From Kocuria sp. (GTDB lineage Bacteria > Actinomycetota > Actinomycetes > Actinomycetales > Micrococcaceae): a stretch of 64,000 nucleotides of DNA. Location of the stretch: NCBI GenBank assembly GCA_030524035.1, contig JAUNHG010000002.1, positions 62,001-126,000 of the forward strand, given 5' to 3'. Each line of letters starts with the position of its first letter. Within the stretch, counting starts at the first letter, position 1. Of this stretch, positions 31,377 to 40,431 are shown in pieces. The position numbers were made by a program, and so were the translations under genes. The notes below the pieces were generated by a model, which saw only the letters and a program-made list of their open reading frames with translations, was not told the origin of the DNA and ran no database searches.

Positions 31377-34271
31377 CTACGGCGCGTTGTTCGCAGCCGG
31401 CAGCATGTCCGGGTCGGAGCCGCCCTCGCCGATCAGGTCGGAGACGTCGACGAACTTCCAGCCCTCGGCCTTCAGCCGCGCCGCGCTGTCCACGCGGACC
31501 CGGCCCATGTAGGAGCAGTAGCCCGCCTCGCCGACGATGACCTTGTCGCCGTCGACGCCCAGGACCACGAGCGTGTGACCCGCGGGCCCCGATCCGGGTC
31601 CCGAGCCGACCGAGTACGGCACGGGGTTGTCCTGCATCTGCTTCCCCGTCATCTCGGCGATCAAGTAGGCGGTGCGGATGCCGTTGCCCGGCGCGTACTG
31701 CTGGAAGGACGTGTACTTGTTCATGAAGTACGTCGAGAAGCTCACGCAGTTCATCGCGTGGTTGTCGCCGCACGAGCCCGGGCCGCCGCTGTTGCCGTAC
31801 TTCTCGTCGAGGAACTTGTCGCCCTCCTCGTTGTACAGGTCGACCAGCTGCTGGGCCTGCTCCTCGTTCATGCCGCCGTCGACCAGGCCGCCGGGGCCGG
31901 CGGTGTCGCTGTCGCAGTTGCCGAGGATCGTGTTGATGCCGCCGCCGATGGTGTCGACGATGTCGCCCACGATGTCCTCGACGCCGCCGGCGACCGAGTC
32001 GTCGACGCTCCAGCCGCTCATCTTGCCGTACCACATCTCGGCGTCGGCCACGCGCTCCTGCATCATCTGCGCGTTGTCCGCCGAGCGCTCCCACTTGTCG
32101 TGGAAGTACTTAGCGGCGGCGGCTGGCGAGCCCTGCGAGGTCGTGATCATGTCCTTGAACACGGCCACGTCGCTCGGGTTGTCACCCTCGACCATGAAGG
32201 CCAGCTGCGTCTCGATGGTGTACCAGTCCACGCCCTTGGACTGGGCGTAGTCCAGTAGCATCGGCGTGCGGCCGTTCGACCACTGGCCGAGGCCGATGCC
32301 GCCGTGCTCCTGGCCGGGGATGTGGGTGAAGTTGCCATCCCAGGCGGCCTGCTTGCGCGGGCCGATCTGGTAGGGCTCGTCGTAGATGCTCTCGACGCTG
32401 GTCGGGTCGACACCCGACTCCTGCGACCAGTTGCCCAGGATCCCCGCGATGTTCTCGTCGGGCATGCCCCAGCTCTTCAGCACGGAATAGACCGCCTGCG
32501 CGTTCGCCTCGGTGTTCGCCGGCACGTCAGCGCCGGGGCCGCCGGTGCCGACGTTGACGAAACAGTTCGCCGCGCTCGAGCCGCGGCCGTCGTCGTAGCC
32601 GCCCTGGTTGAGCACGCCGGTGGCGACGGTGCTGAGCACGGCCACGGCGGTGATCGTCGCGACGACACCCGAGGCGGCCGTGGCGACCGGGGCCACGGTC
32701 GCCGTGACCGCCACGCCGAAGACCGCGCCCGCCGCCTTGCCGACGAGTCCGCCGATCGCGACGAACGGTGCGGCGATGGCGTGGCCCACCGCCTTCGCGA
32801 CGCCGACGATGAAGCCCAACACCAGGTTGGCCGCGTTCGCCGCCATCGCCAGCATGGCGAAGAACATGGTCTTGAGCCACTTCAGCAGCGCCATGAGCAT
32901 GACCAGCCCCATGGCCGGGGGAGCGGCCGCCGCAGCGCCGCCCACGGCGACGCCCTTGGCCGTCTTGGAGACCAGCTCGCCGTCCTTCTTGTCCCTGCGC
33001 TCGTAGCCCGTGCCGCCCGCGCCGAGGCGCTTGTCGGCCGGCTCGGCGTCGGGGCCGCCCCCGGTCACCTTGGACGCGCCCTCGACGGCGTCCTTGCCGC
33101 CCTCGAGGCCGACGTTCTTGGCAGCGCCGATCGCAGCGCCGGGCAGAGCTCCGACGCCGCCGGCGGCTGCTCCTGCCTGTGCACCAGCCACTGCCCCGGA
33201 GGCCGCGGTACCCGCGTATCGACCGGCTCCGCGCCGCATGGCGCTGTTTCCGTCGCCCTCGACCGCCTTCTGGGCCGCTCCTCCGGCTGCGCCGGCGGCG
33301 ATGCCTTCGAGGCTCTTCGCCGCCTTCTTGGCGGTGTCCGCAGCGCCTGCGGCCTTGCCTGCCGTACCGGCGGCGTCGGCTGCCTTCGTCGTCTTCTCGG
33401 CCGCCTCGTAGGACCCCGGCTGGCCGGCTCCTCCCTGGGCGGTCGGAGCGCCGCGGCCCCCCGCCTGCGTCGAGGCGTCCTGCGACCCGGGGGAGCCCTG
33501 CTGGCTCCCGGTGCCCGGCGAGCCGACGCTGCCCTTGGACGCGGAGCCGTTGCGGCCCGCCGATCCCGCCGAGCCGCCCTGGCCCGAGGTCGACGCCGAC
33601 GCGCCGCCCAGGCTCTTGGTGCCGCGCCCGGACGCGCCGGTGGTCGGACTGCCCCTAGAGGACAGCCCGCCCGCCGAGGAGACCCCGCGTCCCGCGTCGC
33701 TGCCGCTCTGGCCAGCGGGCTTGGCGACGGGGGAGCCTCCGGTGGCCTTCTTCGCCCCCTTCGCGGCGTCCTTGGCACCCTCGGTGCCGACCTTCTTGGC
33801 CGCGCCCGCGGCCGCGCCAGGGGCCCCGCCCTTGGCACCCGAGGCCGCTCCCGAGGCAGCCGCCCCGGCGTAGCGTCCGGCCGCGCGGCGGCCGGAGCCG
33901 CCGTTCTTGCCCTGCACCGCCCGCTGAGCAGTCGCGCCCGCGGCCGACGAGACACCCGGTGCCGACGAGAAGCCCGGAGTCGACGGAGCTCCCTGGGTCG
34001 GCGAGCCTCCCGAGCCGGGGGAGGCGCTCGGGGTCGAGGACCCGGTCGGTGCCGACGCGCCGCCCGAAGTCGGCGTGCGGCCCGGGGTCGACGTGCTGCC
34101 CGAGGCGGGACCGGCGCTCGGCGCACCGGCCCGGCGGCCCTCCGGGTGCGTCGAAGGGCGCTTCTCCGGCTCCTTCTTCTTCCCCGCGCTACCCTCGGAC
34201 CCCCGGTCCTGATGGGGCGACGCACCGGGCCGAGCCGAGTCGTCCGGCTTCTTCGGCTTGTCAGTGGCCAT
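31377..34271 (-). CDS. VirB1-like conjugative wall hydrolase (phage-tail lysozyme plus CHAP)
   Basis: Product of 964 residues. Residues 1-430 are Gly/Ala/Ser/Pro-rich, low complexity, with two similar Lys-Ala repeats (RAAGRYAGAAASGA...; RGAGRYAGTAASGA...). Several hydrophobic stretches follow (about 450-580). The outer part has a phage-tail-lysozyme domain (VLKSWGMPDENIAGILGNWSQESG with the catalytic Glu, EHGGIGLGQWSNGR). A CHAP amidase domain follows, with MNCVSFSTYFMN (Cys) and GHTLVVLGVDGDKVIVGEAG (His). Such enzymes open peptidoglycan for the mating channel. ATG follows GGAAAGGAC. The frame ends in TAG and then continues into an intact NlpC/P60 domain. Confidence 0.82.
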   Translation of the reverse strand: MATDKPKKPDDSARPGASPHQDRGSEGSAGKKKEPEKRPSTHPEGRRAGAPSAGPASGSTSTPGRTPTSGGASAPTGSSTPSASPGSGGSPTQGAPSTPGFSSAPGVSSAAGATAQRAVQGKNGGSGRRAAGRYAGAAASGAASGAKGGAPGAAAGAAKKVGTEGAKDAAKGAKKATGGSPVAKPAGQSGSDAGRGVSSAGGLSSRGSPTTGASGRGTKSLGGASASTSGQGGSAGSAGRNGSASKGSVGSPGTGSQQGSPGSQDASTQAGGRGAPTAQGGAGQPGSYEAAEKTTKAADAAGTAGKAAGAADTAKKAAKSLEGIAAGAAGGAAQKAVEGDGNSAMRRGAGRYAGTAASGAVAGAQAGAAAGGVGALPGAAIGAAKNVGLEGGKDAVEGASKVTGGGPDAEPADKRLGAGGTGYERRDKKDGELVSKTAKGVAVGGAAAAAPPAMGLVMLMALLKWLKTMFFAMLAMAANAANLVLGFIVGVAKAVGHAIAAPFVAIGGLVGKAAGAVFGVAVTATVAPVATAASGVVATITAVAVLSTVATGVLNQGGYDDGRGSSAANCFVNVGTGGPGADVPANTEANAQAVYSVLKSWGMPDENIAGILGNWSQESGVDPTSVESIYDEPYQIGPRKQAAWDGNFTHIPGQEHGGIGLGQWSNGRTPMLLDYAQSKGVDWYTIETQLAFMVEGDNPSDVAVFKDMITTSQGSPAAAAKYFHDKWERSADNAQMMQERVADAEMWYGKMSGWSVDDSVAGGVEDIVGDIVDTIGGGINTILGNCDSDTAGPGGLVDGGMNEEQAQQLVDLYNEEGDKFLDEKYGNSGGPGSCGDNHAMNCVSFSTYFMNKYTSFQQYAPGNGIRTAYLIAEMTGKQMQDNPVPYSVGSGPGSGPAGHTLVVLGVDGDKVIVGEAGYCSYMGRVRVDSAARLKAEGWKFVDVSDLIGEGGSDPDMLPAANNAP

Positions 34272-34329
34272 TAGCTTGTCCTTTCCGGCTCGATGCCTGG
34301 TGGTCGTGGTCGCGTCCCTCGGCGCGCGC

Positions 34330-35637
34330 TCACTGGTAGATGGTCAGGAAGTCCTCGGTCGAGTTGACGGTGCTGTTGGACTGCACGTCGCGCAGCTGGA
34401 CGTCCAGGCGCAGCAGGTCCAGCAGCAGGGTCGTCTGGTACTCGGACTTGTTCTTGCCGTAGTCTTGATAGGCCTGCGACAGGTTGTTCATCACGTTCGT
34501 GAGAGGCCGCATGGTCACGTCCGACGACTGGTAGTCGTTCTTCAGGTCGGAGCCGTCCGAGAGGATCCACTGCATGTCCGAGACCTTCTGGCTCGTGTCG
34601 TCGCTGCCCTCGTTGCGCTTGCTCGCGAGGAACTCGACGTAGCCCTGGCCGGAGGGCACCAGCACGTCGAGGTAGCCGTCGTAGACGTCGCCGGCGCGCC
34701 AGTTGAAGTCGAACCCGCCGGGGGCCACATGGTCGGTCTCGAGGGCCAGCGTCGAGACGCCGTCTTCGGCTTCAGACGCCGAGACGCCGGTGATCTGATC
34801 GCCTGCGATGGAGGCCGGCACCGACGGCGGGCGCAGGAAGAGCCCGTCGACCTTGGTCGTCTGCAGGTCCGCGGTATAGGACTCGATCTGGGCGAGGTTC
34901 GAGCGCATCGCCAGGAGCTTCTGGTCGAGCTCCCCGCGGGTCTCCTCCTCCTCGGCCTTGAGCACGACGTCGTAGTAGGCCCGGGCCGGGTCGAAGCTCG
35001 CGGCCTCCAGTGCCGGGATCTCGGTGGTGCCCGACGCGCCGGGGTTGAAGATCACGCGCCACTGGTCGTACTTGTTGAAGCTCGCGTCGCCCACGATCTC
35101 TTCGTCGCTGCTGCTCTGCTGCTGCTGCTCGTCGAAGGAGAGCTCGGCGTTCGCGCGGATGGTCAGGTTCAGCACCTGGCGGTCGAACGGCTGGTCCGCG
35201 TCGAGCAGGACGCCGACGTACCCGGTCGAGCCGAAGACGTGGAAGGTGCCCGCGACGCCGCTGGTGTCGACCGCCTCGCTCTGGGCGTCCTTGTTCAGGC
35301 CCAGCAGGAACGCCTGGTAGTCCGCCGCGTTGTACGAGATGGCCGCGTTGGGCGCGAAGTGCATCATGACCAGCGCCTTGTCGCCGGCCTCATTGGTGTA
35401 GACCCCGTCGATGTCGCCCTTGAGCTGCGTCTTCGAGGTCGTGAACTCGGTGTTGTAGAGCGCGGTGTGCGCCAGCGCGTCGTTGCCCGCCTTGAAGGAC
35501 GCGGCACCCGATCCGCCGAGCACCACCACTCCCAGCACCGCGAAGATGCCGAAGAACACCCCGAAGCGCTCGATCGTGTGGTGAGAGTCGAGCTTGAACT
35601 TCTTGCCGAAGGCCAGCGCCTTGTCCTTGATCCCCAT
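34330..35637 (-). CDS. Single-TM extracytoplasmic protein of the transfer operon
   Basis: Product of 435 residues: a basic N terminus, one helix (FGVFFGIFAVLGVVVLG), then about 390 extracytoplasmic residues with alternating strand and helix, Gln/Ser-rich linker (EQQQQSSSDEE) and no cysteines. Unrecognised. Its place between a pilin-like gene and the wall hydrolase suggests a structural channel part. Confidence 0.6.
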   Translation of the reverse strand: MGIKDKALAFGKKFKLDSHHTIERFGVFFGIFAVLGVVVLGGSGAASFKAGNDALAHTALYNTEFTTSKTQLKGDIDGVYTNEAGDKALVMMHFAPNAAISYNAADYQAFLLGLNKDAQSEAVDTSGVAGTFHVFGSTGYVGVLLDADQPFDRQVLNLTIRANAELSFDEQQQQSSSDEEIVGDASFNKYDQWRVIFNPGASGTTEIPALEAASFDPARAYYDVVLKAEEEETRGELDQKLLAMRSNLAQIESYTADLQTTKVDGLFLRPPSVPASIAGDQITGVSASEAEDGVSTLALETDHVAPGGFDFNWRAGDVYDGYLDVLVPSGQGYVEFLASKRNEGSDDTSQKVSDMQWILSDGSDLKNDYQSSDVTMRPLTNVMNNLSQAYQDYGKNKSEYQTTLLLDLLRLDVQLRDVQSNSTVNSTEDFLTIYQ

Positions 35638-35714
35638 GTCCGTCCCGTTCGTCCTGTTCCTTGCTCTGCCTGTCCTGGTCGTCGTTCAGCGCCGCCGTCC
35701 GGCCCCGGAAACGA

Positions 35715-35760
35715 CGCACCGGGCCGGAAGAGGCCTCGTGACCTCAACCGACCCGGTGCG
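35715..35760 (-). terminator. Hairpin between pilin-like gene and the next gene
   Basis: CGCACCGGG and CCCGGTGCG pair over 9 bp with a long loop that contains further pairing. It may lower read-through so that the first gene is expressed most. Confidence 0.5.
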
Positions 35761-35810
35761 GTCCGTCGACGCTCGTGTGCCCGGTCGTGTACTCCTGCTG
35801 CGCCCTCGGC

Positions 35811-36197
35811 TCAGCCCAGGAGCCCGCTGGTCAGCACGCTGCCGACCGTCTGCACGATGACCGTGCCGCCTCCGAGCTCCTCGATCGTGGTCTGGCCGCC
35901 GGAGCCGATGGTGGAGATCAGCTGCCACCCGCCGGTACCGAGCGCGCCGCCGACCAGGATGAGCAGGGCGATGGTTCCCCAGCTCTGCTGCTGGCCCGCG
36001 GTCTGCGGATTGGCCATCAGCTTCTTGATCAGGAGCACGCCGCCCCAGACCAGGCCGACGGCTCCCAGGAGCATGAGCAGCAGCCCGCCCCAGAGCTGGA
36101 TCTGCGACTTCGCGTTCTCCAGGAAGCTGGTGAGGTCCCAGGCCGCGGTCGGCAGGCTCGCCTGCGCCAGGGCCGCCGCCTCGTAGATCTTCGTCAT
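35811..36197 (-). CDS. Pilin-like two-TM protein
   Basis: Product of 128 residues. A short helical N terminus (AALAQASLPTAAWDLTSFLENAKSQ) is followed by two membrane segments (LWGGLLLMLLGAVGLVWGGVLLI and GTIALLILVGGALGTGGWQLI) and a Gly/Thr/Val-rich end. Size, topology and place as first gene recall VirB2/TrbC-type pilins, but no clear signal-peptide cleavage site is seen. ATG follows GAGGAAAGAACC. Confidence 0.6.
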   Translation of the reverse strand: MTKIYEAAALAQASLPTAAWDLTSFLENAKSQIQLWGGLLLMLLGAVGLVWGGVLLIKKLMANPQTAGQQQSWGTIALLILVGGALGTGGWQLISTIGSGGQTTIEELGGGTVIVQTVGSVLTSGLLG

Positions 36198-36659
36198 GGT
36201 TCTTTCCTCTCGCCTTTCGAATGGTCTCTGTCATGACAGTGAGTCACAAGGCGACTGCACAACTGACTCGCCTATATAGAGCATACATCGCCCTGTCCGC
36301 GATGTCTCGTGACACGACTCGACTCCGCGTCTGGTGGGCCGTAGTGGGTGCCGCCATGCTCCGGCCCTCCTCTATGGACTCGTATACGTGCACATCCTCA
36401 GTGACCAATCTACAGCATTCAACAGACGTATCACAGTGCCAGTCGACAGGGAGTCGGACAGGAGGGCGAAAGATTCTCGTAGATCAGGCGAAACGTGGCC
36501 TCGGCGCGACACGCGGAAGTTCTGCTCAAAGACGTGTAGATTTCACATGAAGGGCCGTCCGGCGTGCAGTGCCGGCACGGCTCGAAGTAGCCTTTTAACC
36601 AGCTGTGCCCGTTCGCAGCCGCCCATGCCCCCCTGACCCCTGACCAGGAGCCCTGATCC
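36198..36659. promoter_or_regulatory. Divergent control region between transfer operon and XRE gene
   Basis: No gene is supported. GACTCG at 36265, CGACTCGACTC at 36315-36325, and AGTCG/GAGTCG at 36441 and 36451 are present. On the - strand CGGACA (36299-36294), 17-base spacer and TATAGG (36276-36271) form a candidate promoter for the transfer operon. A GCCGTCCGGC/GCCGGCACGGC hairpin lies at about 36552-36580. A TGACCAG element at about 36638 precedes the XRE start. Confidence 0.45.
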
Positions 36660-37139
36660 ATGAACCCCCTGCCCGGAGACCTCTTCGCCCGCCGCCTACG
36701 ACAGGAGAGGGAGCGCCTGGGCATCAGCCAGGCCGAGCTGGCCCGGAGGATCGCCGAGATCCTCGGTACGAACGTCGATCCGTCCGCCGTGACCCGCATC
36801 GAGCAGCAGATCCGCGCGGTCCGGCTGGACGAGGCCGTGGCCGCGGCGCAGGCCCTGGACGTCCCTCTGACCGTATTGGTCGCCGACGACCCCGAGGCCG
36901 AGACCGAGGCCCAGCTGCAGCAGTACCTCGCCGAACTCGCGGTGGCCCAGCGGGAATGGGAGAAGAGCAGGCTGGAGGTGCTCCGGATCTCCAAGGCGAT
37001 CCAGGTCATCAGCGGCGGCGCACATCTGCCCGAGGTCGTCGACCCCCGCCTCCTGGAGAGCATCGACGCGCGCGTCCCGCTCGAGGACGATGCCTCGGAC
37101 GGCGAGTCGAGCGAGGGCCCTACAGCCCCAGGCGCATGA
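36660..37139 (+). CDS. XRE-family transcriptional regulator
   Basis: Product of 159 residues. The N-terminal 65 residues are a lambda-repressor-like helix-turn-helix (RLRQERERLGISQAELARRI...VDPSAVTRIEQQIRAVRLDEAVAAAQAL). A coiled helix (QLQQYLAELAVAQREWEKSRLEVLRIS) probably dimerises it, and the end is acidic. It is divergent from the transfer operon, so it is the best candidate to bind the GAGTCG sites. It ends 20 bases inside the end of the convergent tyrosine recombinase gene. Confidence 0.75.
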   Translation: MNPLPGDLFARRLRQERERLGISQAELARRIAEILGTNVDPSAVTRIEQQIRAVRLDEAVAAAQALDVPLTVLVADDPEAETEAQLQQYLAELAVAQREWEKSRLEVLRISKAIQVISGGAHLPEVVDPRLLESIDARVPLEDDASDGESSEGPTAPGA

Positions 37140-38346
37140 CGCTGTTGCGCGCCGCCGGGTTGAACTCGCGGTCGTAGACGTTCACGGTCTCGGCCCGGCT
37201 CCACCGTCCGGCGCGCATGATCTCCTCCGTGGTCGCGCCGTTGCGGCGCGCCTGGGTGACGTGCCCGGCGCGCAGGGAGTGGAAGCCGTACGCCGAGGGA
37301 TCCATGCCCGCCTCGGCCATCCGGCCGCACAGCATCGTGTGCAGGGCGTCGCCGCTGACGCCGGCCTCGTGGATCCTGGCGTCCTTCCTGTTGCGGTACG
37401 TCGCCCGCAGCAGCGGCGCGCCCGATACCAGGTCAACGCTGCTGACGAGGCCCGCTCCGCCCGCGGCTCCGCAGACGTGCTCGTCGAGCCCGTAGGAGAA
37501 CAGCCGCCGCATCATCGCGCGCCGGCGCAGACGAGGATCCTGCTCCTGGGCGATCGCGATCAGCGCCACCCAGCGGTGCACCGCGCACGGCGCGCAGGTG
37601 GAAGCCGTCGCGCCGAAGGGCAGGACGACCACGTCGGGCCCGCTGTTGTCCTGGTCGGCCTTCGACGCGCCCACTCGCACGTGGATCCCGTCCTCGGGAT
37701 GCAGCTCCAGGCTGTTCAGCCGCAGGCGAGCCGCCTCGCTCCGGCGCAGCGCGCCGGCGAACCCCAGCCAGATGGCCGCCGCGTCCCGGGTCGACGACAC
37801 GCCGACGGGATACGAGTCGTGCTCCATTGAGGCGATGATCCGGACGACGTCGTCGCGCAGCAGCGGCCTCTTTCGCACCGGGCGCACGGCCCTCAGCTTC
37901 GCCAGTCCGCGGACCAGATCGCTGACCGCCCGATGACCAGTCGGGTCGAGGTAGCCGTCTCTCACGTGACGATTCGCCACGCCAGCCAGGTGCTGTCGAA
38001 TGGTGGCGGTCGCGAAGCGGGGAGTGCCCCATTCGTCCACCTGCGTCGACATCCACGCCACGTACCAGCGGACCGAGTCCGGGTGGGCCGGGAGCGGCTC
38101 CAGCGAATGCGAGTCGCAGAAGGACTCGAAGGAGCGCCACGCCTTCTCGTAGGCGCGCCGGGTGTTGTCCGAGAGCGTGTGCGCCTCGAGGCCGCGCGAG
38201 ATCTCCTCGAGCTCCTCCAGTTCGTCGTCGAGCTCGGGGTCCAGGATCGTCGGCGGCGCGCCGACCGCCGCCAGGTGCGTCCGCCGCCCGATCCCCTCTA
38301 CCACGCTCATGACTCCAGTGTCTCCCATCGACCGGCGATCGGTCAT
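37120..38346 (-). CDS. Tyrosine recombinase
   Basis: Product of up to 408 residues. An N-terminal SAM-like arm (NTRRAYEKAWRSFESFCDSH) is followed by the catalytic domain: AGALRRSEAARL with Arg I, HSLRAGHVTQARRNG with His-x-x-Arg, GRWSRAETVNVYDREF with the His/Trp position and the nucleophilic Tyr. It looks complete and active. Start uncertain: ATG 38346 or ATG 38310 (MSVVEGI). A second recombinase beside the serine integrase could resolve multimers of a replicating circular form, or be an older integrase. Confidence 0.82.
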   Translation of the reverse strand: MTDRRSMGDTGVMSVVEGIGRRTHLAAVGAPPTILDPELDDELEELEEISRGLEAHTLSDNTRRAYEKAWRSFESFCDSHSLEPLPAHPDSVRWYVAWMSTQVDEWGTPRFATATIRQHLAGVANRHVRDGYLDPTGHRAVSDLVRGLAKLRAVRPVRKRPLLRDDVVRIIASMEHDSYPVGVSSTRDAAAIWLGFAGALRRSEAARLRLNSLELHPEDGIHVRVGASKADQDNSGPDVVVLPFGATASTCAPCAVHRWVALIAIAQEQDPRLRRRAMMRRLFSYGLDEHVCGAAGGAGLVSSVDLVSGAPLLRATYRNRKDARIHEAGVSGDALHTMLCGRMAEAGMDPSAYGFHSLRAGHVTQARRNGATTEEIMRAGRWSRAETVNVYDREFNPAARNSVMRLGL

Positions 38347-38536
38347 GGAGCAACCTGTCGGGTCCCTGATAACTGCTCTTATCGCGGCATGGAATCGCCC
38401 AGCCTTCGTGCGACGCGATGCGCTGTCGGATTGATCACATATGGCACTAATGAGGCATAGGACACATCCTGGAGTTCGGTCTCTCCGGTCGCCCTCGCCG
38501 TGGTAGCGATCGTCTCGCTCGGGCGAGGCTCCGGTG

Positions 38537-39292
38537 TCAGGCTGCGCTCGGCAGGAGCTGCGCCCGCAGCATCGCGTGGTCCGAGAGCCGGACCTTCTCC
38601 GTCGGCGGTGCCACCACCGAACAGACCACCTCCGACGCGTCGCCGACGCCCTTCACGAAGAGATGGTCCAGCTGCCGCGGCGAGGAGCTCGGGCCGGGGC
38701 CGACCGGCCAGGTCGGAACCTCGTCTCCGCCGGGGTCCGCCGGTACGTGCTCCCACCCGAGCTCGACACCGATGAGGTCGAAGGCGGCGGTGCCGAGATG
38801 GGCGAGGCCCGGGTCGGAGTCGAGGGACCGCGCCATGTTGAAGTCGCCCCCGATGACCGCGCTTCCGCCCGAACGCCGGTCGGAGAAGTCCTGCACGCCA
38901 TCCAGCACCTGTGGCCACGGGGAATAGTTGTAGACGGCGCTCACGGTCAGCTCCCGGCCAGAGAGGTCCTCGACCGAGGCCATCACCGCTTCACTGCGCA
39001 TGCGTCCTCGACGATCAATCGAGGCGACCGTCGCATGAGCCGTGACCCGCAGCTCTAGCGCGATCAGAAGGACCGCATGGACCCTGCACTCGTCCTCCTC
39101 CCGATGGAGAACCTCGAACCCGCCCACCGAGCCGAATCGACACAGGCGGGCCAGGGGGCTCCGATTCACCTCGGTCAGGCCCAGGACCTCGAAGGGCCTG
39201 GATGCGGCTTCGGCCATGACCCGATCGAAGCGTCGGCGTGTTCGGGTGTCGCTCGCGGAGAGCCGGTCCACGTTCCAGAAGAGAAGCTCCAT
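38537..39292 (-). CDS. EEP-family (DNase I-like) nuclease or phosphatase
   Basis: Product of 251 residues with the endonuclease/exonuclease/phosphatase order: LFWNVDR at the N terminus (Asn), EVLGLTEVN (metal Glu), YNYSP, IGGDFNM (Asp/Asn), DHLFVKG and LSDHAML (final Asp-His). No signal peptide, so cytoplasmic. The start ATG lies 8 bases from a LexA-type box, suggesting damage induction. Role in the element unknown. Confidence 0.8.
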   Translation of the reverse strand: MELLFWNVDRLSASDTRTRRRFDRVMAEAASRPFEVLGLTEVNRSPLARLCRFGSVGGFEVLHREEDECRVHAVLLIALELRVTAHATVASIDRRGRMRSEAVMASVEDLSGRELTVSAVYNYSPWPQVLDGVQDFSDRRSGGSAVIGGDFNMARSLDSDPGLAHLGTAAFDLIGVELGWEHVPADPGGDEVPTWPVGPGPSSSPRQLDHLFVKGVGDASEVVCSVVAPPTEKVRLSDHAMLRAQLLPSAA

Positions 39293-39300
39293 GGCTTCAT

Positions 39301-39316
39301 TAGAACAGACGTTCGA
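39301..39316 (-). promoter_or_regulatory. Probable LexA/SOS box
   Basis: TAGAACAGACGTTCGA matches the actinobacterial LexA operator CGAACRNRYGTTYG at all but the first base, and is nearly palindromic. It overlaps the expected promoter/start area of the EEP nuclease gene (start 39292). Confidence 0.6.
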
Positions 39317-39406
39317 ACGAGTGGCGCGTGTCTCCTGGGAGACCGGCGTGTCAAGCCCCGCCTTGCTGCCTAACTCCACGGCCCGCGGGCTGGGAGAATG
39401 AGGAGA

Positions 39407-40243
39407 ATGACGACGACGCTCCCAGACCTCTGGACCGACTGGTGCTCCGTCGCAGGCGTGCCCGAGCAGTCGGTCGACGAGTCGGCGCTCTCCCTGTTCG
39501 AGAAGCAGGCCGGCCCTTCGCGGGCAGTGGTCGCGAGGCTGCGCCGGCTGATCGCCTCGGGCGATGCCGTCGCCCCGGCCTGGCCGCGTGTTCACCGCGA
39601 CGACCCTGCGTGCCTGCAGCGCCTGATCCGGCGGGCCGACGTCATGATCCAGGACCCGGCGACCCACTGGGTGCTGCGCCTGCGGCTGCGCCGGATGCTC
39701 TTCGCCGCGGTGCTGATCGCGCCCGCCACGCAAGGGGGCCTCGGACTGGACCGGGCAAGAGCCGTCGGCCTGCGCCCCGACGGCATGCGCCGGCTCCGCC
39801 CGGGGATCGGCGTGGCGGACGACCCTGCCTCGTGCCCGGCGTGCGCCGCGTGGTCGTGGCTCGACGTGATCGGCACCAACAACGGGTGGTCGCACGGAGC
39901 AGTCCGGGCGCTGGCCCACCGCCGCGACGGCGCGGGCGAGGAGCACCGCCACCTGCTGCCCGACGCCAGCCCGGACTGGAATCTCTGCGTCGGCATGCTC
40001 CCGGCCGTCGATCGCTGGGGCTACGTCGACACGTACTCCTCCATGCACCCCTCGTCGCTGTCGGCGGTGATCAGCGCCATGGGCCTGATGCTCGAGGGCC
40101 CAGAGCCCGTCCCGGCACCAGTGCCCGAGCCGCGCCCGGACGCGCCGCGGCGCAGGATCTCGCCGGAGGAGGAGGAGCGGATCCTCGCCCGTGCCGACGA
40201 ACTGACCAGGCGTGTCGCAGAGATCCTCAAGGAGTACGGCTGA
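39407..40243 (+). CDS. Hypothetical protein, 278 aa
   Basis: ATG 39407 is preferred to ATG 39398, because the GGGAGA upstream is well spaced for it. Helical, Arg-rich protein with a CPACAAWSWLD cysteine pair in the middle and a charged C-terminal helix (ISPEEEERILARADELTRRVAEILKEYG). Not recognised. Confidence 0.55.
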   Translation: MTTTLPDLWTDWCSVAGVPEQSVDESALSLFEKQAGPSRAVVARLRRLIASGDAVAPAWPRVHRDDPACLQRLIRRADVMIQDPATHWVLRLRLRRMLFAAVLIAPATQGGLGLDRARAVGLRPDGMRRLRPGIGVADDPASCPACAAWSWLDVIGTNNGWSHGAVRALAHRRDGAGEEHRHLLPDASPDWNLCVGMLPAVDRWGYVDTYSSMHPSSLSAVISAMGLMLEGPEPVPAPVPEPRPDAPRRRISPEEEERILARADELTRRVAEILKEYG

Positions 40244-40260
40244 TCGATAAAATCGTCCTC

Positions 40261-40431
40261 ATGGGATTCGATTGGGAACAGGTCCTGGGGACCTCCGGCG
40301 TCGGCCTCGCCGAAGCCTTCGACGAGCAGGCCTCCGACGCGCTCTATCAGGACCGTCCAACGGCGGCTCCGCCCGGAGCGCCCGTCGACGAGGGTGACGA
40401 AGAGATCGCCCTGCCCTTCGACGAGGCCTGA
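40261..40431 (+). CDS. Small acidic protein, 56 aa
   Basis: MGFDWEQVLGTSGVGLAEAF then an acidic tail. It follows the 278-residue gene by 17 bases and abuts, tail to tail, the - strand gene at 40432. Unknown function. Confidence 0.5.
   Translation: MGFDWEQVLGTSGVGLAEAFDEQASDALYQDRPTAAPPGAPVDEGDEEIALPFDEA

Noticed and set aside
32304-34274. 656-codon + strand frame opposite the wall hydrolase
   Set aside because: Antisense shadow of the low-complexity Gly/Ala region and lysozyme domain.
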